Source of the DNA: Aselliscus stoliczkanus
Taxonomy: Eukaryota > Chordata > Mammalia > Chiroptera > Hipposideridae
DNA length: 64,000 nt
Assembly: GCA_033961575.1 (NCBI GenBank)
Contig: CM066737.1
Span: 66,918,771 to 66,982,770, forward strand
Reading direction: 5' to 3'
The notes under the pieces are model-generated. The model had not been told where the DNA came from, did not search any database, and saw only the letters and a list, made by a program, of their open reading frames with translations. The position numbers were made by a program, and so were the translations under genes. Of the stretch, positions 21,904-33,493 are shown one piece after another (the first letter of the stretch is position 1; each line of letters begins with the position of its first letter).

Positions 21904-22826
21904 TTCACTTTCTGTATCAAAAATATTGGGATAAATCAGAAAAATCTATCAATATCTTGGTACCTGTATGAGACACTTTTAGAAAAAAAGGTTAGGAAAA
22001 GAGAATAAAAGGTGAGTTTAAGATATATTTTCTAAAAAGCAAGAAAAACAGAAGTAGAAATTCTGATGTCTCAAAAAGATTTTAAATAAAATCCAAACAC
22101 AGTGACTAATTTAGTGACACAAAGATAATAGCCATAGTAAATATTTATTAGAATTCAAGTATATATTTCTGAAAGACTACAACAACAAAACATATACAAG
22201 AAAAACTGATAAAAATGCATGGAGAAAAAACAATGGAAGCAAAAGTTCAGTCAGATATACTTCTATTCCAATAGTGAGCTAAAGGATAATCTTTAAAAAA
22301 AAGAGGACAACTAATCAATTAATAAATAGGTAATAGATTTGTAGTGTATACTAAATAGAAAAATTATATTTACTGAAAAACATACCTATATATTTCCTTA
22401 AAATGATACAATAGGCTGTCATTAGAGGCTGTTATTAGGTTTTGTAAATAAATAACTTTACACATAACCTCTTCAGATTGCAAACAAACAAACAAAATAT
22501 AATCAAATTATTTCAATATGTTGACTTTTTCACATTCCCTCTTAACAACAGCATCAGAAATGAAATCATAATATATAAAAAGAAATACATTTATAAATAA
22601 GAAAATTAAAAATATATGTTGGTTGGTTAATCCAATCAATGCACATTTTTTTGGGACAATCTTTTGATATACTTACTGCCAATGCTGGTTTTATTGTTAT
22701 AATTTTATTCCTCAGCAAAATGAATTTTATTTTAAAGCTATAATCATCTTGTTATTATTTTCTTTAAGAGAAGTAGTGGAAATCTATAGAGTAGAATGTT
22801 CCAGAACTAGTAGTATGTACTTTTAA
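21904..22826. other. Unannotated stretch
   Basis: AT-rich; no gene, SINE or LINE recognised. Confidence 0.5.
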
Positions 22827-22885
22827 AAATTTTTTATTGAATTTTTTGGGATTACATTGGTAAATAAAATTATATAGATTGATTT
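22827..22885 (-). mobile_element. Short L1 3' end (antisense)
   Basis: The segment TTTTTTATTGAATTTTTTGG followed by GATTACATTGGTAAATAAAA matches the reverse complement of an L1 3' terminus. About 60 bp only. Confidence 0.5.
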
Positions 22886-22889
22886 TATC

Positions 22890-23508
22890 AATTTGACCTT
22901 AAAGATGAAGGAAGTAAAAACAAAAGTAAATGAATGAGACTATATCAAACTAAAAAGCTTCTGCAATAAAGGGTTAATGACCAAAATATAAAAAGAACTC
23001 ATACAACTCATCAAAAATTAAGCAATTCACTTAATAAGTAGGCAGAATACCTGAATAGACACTTCTCCCAAGAGGACATATAAATAGCCAACAGATATAT
23101 GAAAAGATGCTCAATTTCACTAGTTATTAGGGAAATGCAAATCAAAACAACAGTGAGATACCACCTCACAAATGTTAGAATGGTTATTATCAACAAGACA
23201 AGAAATAAACAGTGTTGGGTGAGGATGCGGAGAAATGAGTACACTTGAACACTACTGGTGGGAATGCAAACTAGTACAACCATTATGGAAAACAGTACAG
23301 AGATTCCTCAAAAAATTAAGGATCAAGTTACCATATGACCCAGCAATCCCTCTTCTAGGTATCTACTTAAAAATTTTGAAACCACTTATTTATAAAGATA
23401 TATGTATCCCTTTGATCATTGCAGCATTATTTACCATGGCTAAGACGTGAAAATGACTGAAGTGTCCTTTGATAGATGATTGGATGAAGAAGACATGGTA
23501 CATATATA
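22890..23508 (+). mobile_element. Old L1 ORF2 3' fragment (sense)
   Basis: Shows the sense landmarks of the ORF2 carboxyl end: GCAAATCAAAACAACAGTGAG, 'caccactggtgggaatgcaa'-like at about 23255, [16 protein letters not shown] at 23330-23370, and the tail with GATTGGATGAAGAAGACATGG. The mariner at 23509 is inserted at a TA within it. Confidence 0.85.
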
Positions 23509-24044
23509 AGGTATGAAAATTAAGTTCGTGAACTTGTTGCAACAATGTTGCTAACCTTTTTTGATATTAGAGAGATTATTCATTATGAATTTCTAGCAAC
23601 TAGACAAACATTTAACCAAGCTTACTATTTGGGAGTGCTGAAAATGTGGCATGAAAAATTTAGACTGAACTTTTCACAAATAATTCATGGCTCTTGCATC
23701 ACAGCAATATGCCAGCTTACATGGCACTGCCTGTGAGGGTGTTTTTAACCAGTAAACAAATAACTGTATTGGAACACCCTCCCTACGCACCTAATCTGGC
23801 CTCCAATGACTTCTTTCTTTACCCAAAGATAATGGAAATATTGAAAGAAAGACATTTTGACAACAGCTCTGATGGCCATTCCAGAAAAAGAGTTCCAATA
23901 TTGCTTTGAAGGGTAGACTATGCATGGACATTGATGCATAGCTTCCCAAGGGGAATATTTCAAAGGTGAATGTAGTGATGTTCAGCAATGAGGTATGTAG
24001 CATTTTTTCTAGGATGAGTTTGCGAACTTAATTGTCAGTCCTCA
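23509..24044 (+). mobile_element. Internally deleted mariner (536 bp)
   Basis: Flanked by TA (23507-23508 and 24045-24046). The left inverted repeat and about 25 further bases are joined directly to the carboxyl half of the transposase gene, at about 23543 (junction text CTTGTTGCAACAATGTTGCT). Everything from the start codon to the first catalytic aspartate region is absent. The same junction occurs in the copy at 40044-42900, so it was probably multiplied as a non-autonomous element using transposase made elsewhere. Confidence 0.9.
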
Positions 24045-24046
24045 TA

Positions 24047-25555
24047 TATAATGTTATAATTTTAAATACGGAACGGTAATTAGGGATCTCTCACATCTCC
24101 TCTCCTGTCTATAAATCTTATCCATAATGCAACTTCTACAATTTATTGTTCCAGTTTTTTAAACTGGAACAATAATTTATATATCTTTGTATATCAATCT
24201 GAATGCAAAAGCTTTTTAAAATATTGTGATTTGGTCCCCAGTCTTTTAAAGTTGCCTTAACTGCACTAGTATTTGACAGCAGTTATTTTTAGCATCTGTC
24301 TGGTATTAAGTCTTTCCAAAGTATTCACCTTAGTTTCTATAGAAATACTTCTATTTTTTGCACTTATATTTCCAAACCTTGCATGATATTATTTATATAT
24401 GTAACTTTGATAACAAATATAAATAGTATAAATGTGGCAATAAACTCAATTCACTCTATATAAATGTATGATTTAACTGCTGATCTGCTCTTAGCCACTT
24501 CTATAGCAGTTTTACAGGGGCCCAGAAAATCTTGGTTGCCTATCCTGCATCACAGGAAGAGTGTCTAGGATACTATTAGGTTCCTATGAGCTCCATCCAC
24601 TTAGTCTTTCTCCTCACTCAGGTCAGTAACCTACCTGTACCAGTTAGAAATTCAATTGGCTATAAGCAATGGACAGTTTCACTAATTTTGGCCTAAGGAA
24701 GAAGGGGTTTTCTGCTATAACAAAAAACCTGTTTGTTAGGCAGCCCAGAACCAGTACAGTTTAGAAAGAATGTCATCTTGGGACCACCCCTCTACTTCAT
24801 ACTTTATCACAGTCAACATTTGGTATTTCCCTTGAAAATTTTAAAATTCATTTTTCATTTTTGATATAATATTTTCCATTTTTCTAAATTCACTGAACTC
24901 TGTTAATTTTCTCCCCTTTTTTGTTTATTTTTTATTTTTATTTTTGAATTTTGAATTCAGGGTGTTTTTCTATATTCCCATGTGCTTATTTGGACATATT
25001 TACTACCCTTGTAGTATTCTTTTTCTTTTTGATAGGTTTCTTAGTTTTCTTTTTAGAGGAGAGGAAGAATAATTTTATTGGCTGAGGTTTCATAAGCTGA
25101 TTTTTGTAAAAGCCAAATAATGATTCTCTCTTCTCTGGGGGCTTTTTTTCCCCCTGCAGAAGATGGTCCTTCTCAAGATTGAAACTTTGAATTACAGTAT
25201 TTCTGAGCCCCTAACCTGGAATCCATGATCTGACTTATCAGGACATGCTCTATATATTTTTATGATTATTACAGATTTTCTTTTTTCTATCAGTAGTATT
25301 AGAGCAATTTTAGACCTGATGCTAAGTCTCTTCTCTCTTTCCCTCAATTTTTCTTTAACCGCCCTTGTTCAGAAAAAAAAAGGGTTTCGGCAGAAAAATG
25401 AAAGATCTCTTACTGCCTTTTTCTCTTTTTTAAATTTAAAGCTATTTTTAACTTTTGTCATTCTCTATGTTCTAGATATAGTGACAGCATAGTTTTTGTG
25501 TAGTGTTCCTTGTTCCTTTACTTTCATATTGTTTCTGGATGACCTAAGGGGAGAT
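24047..25555. other. Unannotated stretch with a short perfect hairpin
   Basis: No gene recognised. At 24143-24157 and 24161-24175 lie two 15-base arms that are exact inverse complements (TTATTGTTCCAGTTT) with a 3-base loop. The rest is T-rich; a diffuse relation of 24840-25500 to antisense L1 cannot be excluded. Confidence 0.45.
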
Positions 25556-25559
25556 TCAG

Positions 25560-25990
25560 ATCTAGGCAGCCTCCCAAAAAGCTATTGTACATTGCTGTTG
25601 CATATTAATTTCTTATCTGCCTATCTCACTTAATTTCTTTGTATGTTAGGGTAGTTATTTTTAACATTGATTCTCTTGTGTTTTCCAAATATAATATCAA
25701 GTCTCTACATATAGACATAGTTTTCTTTCTTCCTTTCTAACTCTTAAGCCTTCAGTTGTCTTTTGTCTAATTGCATTGCCTAAAAACACAAACACACAAA
25801 TAAATAGTATTGGAAATAATGGGCTTTCTTGCTTTGTTTCTATCCAAGAGTAGAAATGACTCCAGTGATATTCATTTATTAAGACACTTGTCTGAGATAG
25901 AGAAGTATATATTTCACCATGTTAATGAAGTATGCATTCATTCTTATTTTATTAAAGGTTTTCATCAGTAATCAGTGTTAGAATTTATGA
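25560..25990 (-). mobile_element. Ancient L1 ORF2 fragment (antisense)
   Basis: Antisense L1 landmarks in the expected order: 'tttctttgtatgttagg', CTCTTGTGTTTTCCAAATAT, 'ctaattgcattgcctaa', then 'caccatgttaatgaagtat' and the 'ttttattaaaggttttcatc' part. Heavily mutated. Confidence 0.6.
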
Positions 25991-27240
25991 GTTCTGCTTC
26001 CAATGACAATTGAGACAAAAGGAGTTTACACTCCCAGTTTATGCAACTAAAATAAAGTAAATAAATTTTTAAATTCAGACATTAGGCAATCAGCAGTGCA
26101 GGACAGTGATCACTGAAAGGAGAGAAACAAACAAGATGAGCTTTATCATTGACCCAGTTACTGCCTGTAGTTAGTTTCCAGGCTGAAGCACATTGAGAGC
26201 AGTTCCAGAGACAGCACACAGGTCTCCCTAAGTTGAAGAGACATAATTGCATAGTTGAGAAATCAGGGAGAGCAAACTATGTAGAAATGACAAGGAAGAC
26301 TACCAGAAAGGAAGGAGCTGCATGGAGAAGGAGCTCTGGAGAGTTGCAGAGGAATAAATGGGAGTTGCAGATAATCACTCATCAGTGCTAAACAGTTTTG
26401 TAAATTACTAAAGAGAGAACCACCAAAACTTAGCTGGGAGAAAAACTCCTAAACCACATCCAGGACTGGGAATAGTTCATACTCCCAAAAGAAAGGAGAA
26501 ACCTCTTCATACACACATTAGAGTTATCTGAAGGATATTGCCTTACTAATGATGCCAAACTAGTCCTAGAATAAAGACTCTTCTGGCTGCATGTAACAAA
26601 GTTTTCAAGAATGCTTTACAAGGATTAAACTGTTTCCAAGTAACTTAAATGTATTTCAGAACGAAGATCAAAATTAGTTAAATTAATTTTAAAATGAATT
26701 TCATTCAACAATGTAAAATTCACAATGCCTGACAGCCAAAAAAAAAGATACCTAGCATGGAAATAAGCAGAAAAATTTAACTCATTATTTTGAGAAAGTA
26801 AATCAATAGAAATAAATAGACTAAGAAAAAGAAAGATGATAAAATTAGTAAGAAAGAGATTTAATAAGTGTTATTATCACATTCCATAAGTTTAGGAAGT
26901 TAAAGGAAAGAATGTGCACATAAGAGACTGATGTGAGAGATGTAAAAAAAAACAAAAACAGAATGAACTTCTGGATATGAAAAACTATAAACTGTTGGAG
27001 ATGAAAATACACTAGTTGATATTATAGGTAGATTAGGCAATGCAAAAGAAGAGATTATTGAAGTTGAAGGCATGTTAATAAAACCTATCCAAAATAAACA
27101 CAGAGAGAAAAAAAATGTATTTGTGTAATTGGAGTTTTAGGAGGGAAGAAGAGAAAAAAATATTTGAAGAAATAGTGATAAAAAAGTTTCCAAATCTGAT
27201 GAAAATTTTGAACAAAGTTTTCTCATAGCAGTAATATTGA
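25991..27240 (+). mobile_element. Ancient L1/HAL1-like 5' region and ORF1 (sense)
   Basis: The first part resembles an old L1 or HAL1 5' region (GGAGCTCTGGAGAGTTGCAG at about 26320). From about 26900 the text follows ORF1: ATGAAAAACTATAAACTGTTGG, AGATTAGGCAATGCAAAAGAAG, and GTGTAATTGGAGTTTTAGGAGG (the 'VIGVPEGE' part), then 'atatttgaagaaatagtgat'. No open frame. HAL1 and L1 cannot be separated by eye here. Confidence 0.6.
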
Positions 27241-27244
27241 AGTT

Positions 27245-27425
27245 TTTGGCAAGATAATTCTTTTTAGTGAGGGACTATCCTTGCTTTTTACAATGTTAAA
27301 CAACATCCTACTAGATATCAGTAGTACTCCTACTTGTGTAACAGCCAAAAATATCTGCAGACATTATCAATGGATCCCTGTGGGGCAAAATCATTCCTAG
27401 TTGTGATATCCAGAATATATAAAGA
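27245..27425 (+). mobile_element. MER20-like hAT DNA transposon
   Basis: Consensus order is preserved: GATAATTCTTTTTAGTGAGGG, 'acaacatcctactagatatc', AACAGCCAAAAATATCTGCAG and TGGGGCAAAATCATTCCTAG. A short non-autonomous Charlie-type element; ends are worn. Confidence 0.75.
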
Positions 27426-27439
27426 ACTTCTACAACTAA

Positions 27440-27621
27440 AAGTAAAGTTGGCTATTTTATTAATCTTTTCAAAGAATCAGCTGTTGCATTAATTTTTTTC
27501 TATTGTCTTTTTATTCTCTATTTCTTTTAATTCTGCTCTAATGTTTATTATTTTCTTCCTTCCATGGACTTTGGGTTTCATTTGTTCTTCTTTTTCTAGT
27601 TCTTTAAGATATAAATGTTAG
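27440..27621 (-). mobile_element. Older antisense L1, left part
   Basis: Antisense L1 ORF2 5' region ('tcttttcaaagaatcagctg', TCTTCTTTTTCTAGTTCTTT). Its last 16 bases (27606-27621) form the left target duplication of L1-E; the same L1 resumes at 30077. Confidence 0.8.
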
Positions 27622-30076
27622 AGGCCATATATGATAAACCTACAGCTAACATCATACTCAATGGGGAAAAGCTAAAACCATTCCCCTTAAGATCAGGAAC
27701 AAGACAAGGCTGTCCACTTTCTCCTCTTTTATTCGACAAAGTTCTGGAAGTTCTAGCCACAGGAATCAGAAAGAAAAAGAAGTAAAAGGCATCCAAATTG
27801 GCAAGGAAGAAAATTGTCATTATATGCAGATGACATGATACTAAATAGAGAGAACCCCAAAGATTCCATCAAAAAACTATAAGAACTGATAGACGAATTC
27901 AGTAAGGTAGCAGGATACAAAATCAATATTCAGAAATCAGTTGCATTTGCATATACCAATAATAAACTAACAGAAAGAGAAATTAAGAAAACAGTCCAAT
28001 TTACAATGGCTTCAAGAACTATAAAATACCTAGGAATAAATTTAAGCGAAGAAGTAAAAGACCTGTACTCAGAAAATTATAAGACACTGAAGAAAGAAAT
28101 CAAAGAAGATACAAATAAATGGAAACACCTACCATGCTCATGGATAGGGAGAATTAATATAGTTAAAATGTCCATACTGCCTAAAGCAATATATAGATTC
28201 AGTGCAATTCCTATCAAACTACCAAGTGCATTTTTCACAGAAATAGAAAATATAAACCTAAAATTTATATGGAACCATAAAAGACCCCGAATAGCCTCAG
28301 CAATCCTGAGAAATAAGAACAAAGTCGGGGGTATCACGCTACCAGACATCAAAACATACCATAAGCCTACAGTAATTAAAACAGTATGGTACCGGCATTA
28401 AAACAGGCACATAGATCAGTGGGAAACAACAGAGAGCCCAGAAATAAATCCATGCATATATGGACAGTTAATCTATGACAATGGAAGCAAGAATTTACAT
28501 TGGAGTAAAGATAGTCTATTTAATAAATGGTGCTGGGAAAATTGGACTGATACATGCAAAAAAATGAAACTGGACCACCTCCTTACAACATATACAAGAA
28601 CAAATTCAAAATGGATTAAAGACTTAAATGTAAGACCTGAAACCATAAATCTCCTAAAAGAAAATATAGGGAGTACATTTGCAGACATTACCCTGAGCAA
28701 TATTTTTATTGATACATCCCCAAGGGCAAGGGAAGTAAAAGAAAAAATGAACATATGGGATCATATCAAACTTAAAAGTTTTTTTCAAAACAAAGGAAAC
28801 CATCAATAAAACAAAAAGGAAGCCTACTGAATGGGAGAAGATATTTGCCAACAATATATCTGATAAGGGGTTAATATCCAAAATTTATAAAACAGTCATG
28901 AAACTCAACACCAAAAAAACAAACAACCCAATTAAAAAATGGGAAGAGGATATGAAGAGACATTTCTCTAAAGAGGACATACACATGGCCAACAGGCATA
29001 TGAAAAAATATTCAACCTCACTGGTCATTAGGGAAATGCAAATAAAAATCACAATGAGATACCACCTCACTCCAGTCAGAATGGCTATCATCAATAAATA
29101 AACAAACAAGTGCTGGTGGGGCTGTAGGGAAAAGGGAACCCTGCTGCAATGTTGGTGGGATTGCAGATTGGTGCAGCCACTATGGAAGTCAGTATGGAGG
29201 TATCTCAAAAAACTGGAAATGGAACTACCTTTTGACCCAGCAATTCCACTCCTAGGTATTTATCCTGAAAAACCCAAGACACTAATTCGAAAAGAATATA
29301 TGCACCCCTATGTTCATTGCAGTGCTATCTATAATAGCCAAGACTTGGAAACAACCGAAATGCCCAGCACTAGATGAGTGGATTAAGAAACTGTGGTACA
29401 TTTACACAATGGAGTATTACACAGCTATAAAGAAGAAAGAAATCGTACTATTTGCAACGATACGGATGGACCTAGAGAACATTATGTTAACTGAAATAAG
29501 TCAGTCAGAGAAAGACAAATACCATATGATCTCACTTATATGTGGAATACAAATAACTGAATAAACAAGCAATGTAAACAGAAATAGTTAGAGACACAAA
29601 AACTGACGAGGGCTAGATGGGATGGGGATGGGCACGAGGGAGAAGGGGAAGGGGCGAAGCAACATAAACCGGTAACTACAATACTACTGCAGAGACAGAA
29701 GAGACAGTTTAGGGAATATAATCAATAATGTTGTAAATATTTTTTTAGGGGTCCAGATGGACTCATGTCTTGTCAGGGAGACCACTTCATCGACGGTGTA
29801 GTGGCCTGACTACTGCACTGTACATCTGAAGCTGCCGCTGATTAATATTAGATGTTGACTATAATTTAACAAATATATAATCATGGGATGTGGAATATAG
29901 TGTGGGGATGTAGTCAATGTAATTGTAATAGATATGTATGATATCAGGGATGGGGGGACAGATGAGGGGGGAGGGGGTAGTCACTTTGAAGGGGTGAAAA
30001 AGATAACTATTGCATAGTTTTGTACATCTGTAACTATTAATAATAATTTTAAAGAAAGTCACTTTATCTTTAAAAA
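27622..30076 (+). mobile_element. L1-E: 5'-truncated L1 (2.45 kb)
   Basis: Begins inside the RT domain ([15 protein letters not shown] near 27690) and runs through the carboxyl part of ORF2 to about 29564. A two-unit 3' UTR follows, with a G-rich tract near 29945-29975 and an A-rich end. Target duplication of about 16 bp at 27606-27621 and 30077-30092. ORF2 is split by stops and shifts (for example a CAA-to-TAA-type break near 27785 and a frameshift near 28790). It belongs to the same family as L1-A and L1-B but is older than L1-B. Confidence 0.95.
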
Positions 30077-31254
30077 AAAGATATAATGTTAGGTTGTTTA
30101 TTTGGGATTTTCCTTATATTTTCTTGTAGGCCTGCAATGATATAAATTTCCCTCTTATTGCTGCTTTTGCAGCATCCCAATAATTTTGTTATGTTGTAAT
30201 TTCATTCTTTGTTGTTTCCATGCATCTTTTGATCTCTCTTTTTATTTCTCTTTAACTCAATCACAGTTTAGTAGCATGTTGTTTAATTTCCACATATTTG
30301 TGGATTTTCCCACTTTCTTTTTGCAGTTCATCTCCAATTTCAAAGTATTGTGGTTGGAGAATATGCTTGGTATGATTTCAATATTCTTAAATTTGTTGAG
30401 GATGGTTTTCTGTCCCAACATATGGTCTATCCTTGAAAATGTTCCATGTGCATTAGAAAAGAATGTATAGTCTGGCATTTTTGTCATGAAAGGCTCTCTA
30501 AATATCAATCATGTCTGTTTGGTCTAATATGTTATTTAATGCTGAAATATCCTTATTGATTTTCTGTTTGGATTATTTATCCATAGCTGTCAATGGCATG
30601 TTTAGGTCCCCTACTATAATTGTGTTTTTGTCAGTTTCTCCCTTTAGTTCTGTTAGTAGTTGCTTTGTATATTTTAATACTCCCTGATTGGTACCATATA
30701 TATTGATAAGAGTTGTGTCTTCTTGATACATTCTCCCCTTTAGCATTAAAAAATGTCCATCTTTGACTATTGTTACCTACTTTATCTTGAAGTCTATTTT
30801 GTCAGACATAGGTATGGTTACACCTGTTTTTCTCTGGATGCCGTTTGCTTGGAGTATTGTTTTCCACCCTTTCACTTTGAGTGTACATTTGTCTTTGTAG
30901 CTGAGATGTGTCTCTTAGAGACAGCATATGGTTAAGTTTTGTTTTTTGACCCAATCTACTACTCTGTGCCTTTTTATTAGTGAGTTCTGTCCATTTATAT
31001 TTAGGGTGATTACTGATATGTGAGGGTTTCCTATAGCCATTTTATCTTTAGTTTTCTGATAGCTCATAATTTCCATTTCTTCTTTATCTTTGTGTTTATG
31101 TCTGTTATTTTAGTTTGGTCATAATCTATGATTTTTTCCCTCTCTATTCTCTTTTTTAGGTTATGTGTCTCAGTTCTGAATTTTTTTTGAGTGGTTACCA
31201 TTAAGTTTACATAAAAAAGAGTTTCATGTAAACAGTAGTCCTTTTTCTTCAAGG
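30077..31254 (-). mobile_element. Older antisense L1, right part
   Basis: Continues the antisense L1 that hosts L1-E, through the endonuclease region (TTGCAGTTCATCTCCAATTTC; 'ttcctttagtgtgta' type landmarks). It passes the region where ORF2 begins at about 31020-31040 and enters inter-ORF/ORF1 sequence. No coding capacity. Confidence 0.8.
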
Positions 31255-31261
31255 AAAAAAG

Positions 31262-32320
31262 AAAATACACAACTAAACAAAATCACAAACAAAAGAGGAG
31301 AGGTTACAATGAATACCACAGATATACAAAGGATCATACAGGAATACTATGAATGACTATATGCCACCAAATTCAATAACCTAGAAGAAATGGACAAGTT
31401 CTTAGAAATATATAACCTTCCTAAAATAAATTGTGAACTGTAAAATATAAATAGACTGATCAACAACAAAGAAATTGAAACAATCATCCAAAACCTTCCC
31501 AAAAGCTAAAGTGCAGGACCAGATGGTTTCACTAATGAATTCTGCCAAACATTCAAAGAGGATCTAATACTTGTCCTTCTCAAACTTTCCAAAAAAATTA
31601 AGAACAGGCAATACTTCCAAACTCATTTTATGAGGCCAACATCACACTGACACCAAAACCTGGTAAGGATAACACAAAAAAACAAAATTACAAACCAATA
31701 TCTCTAATGAATCCTGATGCAAAAATCCTAAACAAAATATTAGCAAATTGAATACAATACATTAAAAGATTTATACATCTCAATCAAGTAGGGTTCATCC
31801 TAGGGGCACAAGGATGTTTCAACATATGCAAGTCGATCAGTGTGATACAACACATAAACAGAATAAAGGATGAAAATCATATGATCATATCAACAGATGC
31901 AGAAAAAGTATTTGTCAAGATATAACATCCATTTGTGATTAAAACACTTAATAAAATAGATACAGATAGAAAGTTCCACAAAATAATAAAGGCCATATAC
32001 AACAAACCCTCACCTAATATCATACTTAATGGTGAAAAACTGAAAGGTATTCCTCTAAGATTAGGAAAAAGACAAAGATGCTCCCTCGTTGTACTACAAT
32101 TTAACATAACACTGGAAGTCCTAGCCAGAGCAATCAGGTAAGAGAAATAAATAAAAAGCACTCAAATTAGGAATAAATAAGTAAAATTGACAGTTTTTTC
32201 AGAAGACATGATGCTTTATATAGAAAACTTTAAAGACTCCAGTAGAAAACTACTAGAAACAATAAACAAATACAGTAAAATTTCAGTATACAAAATCAAT
32301 GTACAAAAATCCGTTGTGTT
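31262..32320 (+). mobile_element. L1-F, left part (older sense L1, ORF2)
   Basis: Sense ORF2 from the pre-RT linker through RT. It shows the 'ggaccagatggtttcac' (GPDGF) equivalent, NYRPIS-like text at about 31690 and a QVGFI-like segment. A degenerate YADD region (AEDMMLYIEN-like) lies near 32205. Split by L1-G at 32321; the 16 bases before it are duplicated at 33494-33509. Confidence 0.85.
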
Positions 32321-33493
32321 ATAAAACACTCATGCAAATTCAACACCAATAAAACAAACAACCCAATTAAAAAATGGGCAGAGGATATGAGGAGGCATTT
32401 CTTTAAAGAGGACATACAGATGGCCAACAGCCATATGAAAAAATGTTCAACCTCATTAATCATCAGAGAAATGCAAATAAAACCCACAATGAGATACCAC
32501 CTCACTCCAGTCAGAGTGTCTATCATCAACAAATCAACAAACAACAAGTGCTGGCGAGGGTGTGGAGAAAAGGGAACCCTGATGCACTGTTGGTGGGACT
32601 GCAAATTGGTGCAGCCATTATGGAAATCAGTATGGAGGTATCTCAAAACACTGGAAATGGAACTGCCGTATGTCCCAGCAATTCCACTCTTGGGAATCTA
32701 CTCAGAGGAATCCAAGATGCTAATTCGAAACAATATATGCACCCCTATGTTTATTGCAGCACTATTTACAATAGCCAAGACTTGGAAACAACCGAAATCG
32801 GTAGATGAGTGGCTTAAGAAACTGTGGTACATTTATACAATGGAGTATTACTCCACTATAAAGAATGAAGTTGTACCATTTGCAACGATATGGATGGACC
32901 TAGAGAACATTATGTTGAGTGAAATAAGTCAGTCGGAGAAAGACAAATCCCATATGATCTCACTTATATGTGGAATTTGAAAAACTGAATGAATGAGCAA
33001 AAGAAACAGAAACAGTCTCATAGATATAGAGGAAAAACAGTGTTGCTAGTTGGGAGGGGGTGGGGATGAGGGAGAAGGGGAAAGGATTAGACAGCATAAA
33101 TAGGTGATTACAGTATTGTCACAGGGATATGAAAGACAGTTCGGGGTACATAATATTAAAATTTTGTGGGGTGTCAGATGGTCACATGTTTTGTTAGGGA
33201 GACCACTTCATGGATGGAGTACAGGCTTGATCACTGTACTGTATACCTGAAATTGATGTATAATATTGTATGCCAACTGTAATTGAATATATAGATAGTC
33301 ATGGGATGTGGATTATACGGTGGAAGGGAGTCAAAGGAATTGTGATAGATAGTATGATATGGGGGGGAGGAGTGGGGGGGAGAATTGGGGGAGGGGGGTT
33401 GTCACTTTGAGGGGTAGAAAGTATAACTATTGTACTTTGTTGTATACCTGAAGCTCATTAAAAAATATATAAATAAAAAAGAAAATAAAGAAA
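32321..33493 (+). mobile_element. L1-G: strongly 5'-truncated L1 (1.17 kb)
   Basis: Contains only the last ~650 bp of ORF2 and the two-unit 3' UTR, ending with a G-rich tract at 33360-33400 and an A-rich tail. The ORF2 part is largely open at 32387-32980 and includes the CWRGCGEKG...CWWDC zinc-knuckle residues. A 16-bp target duplication flanks it (32305-32320, 33494-33509; one mismatch). It is inserted in L1-F in the same orientation. Confidence 0.95.
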
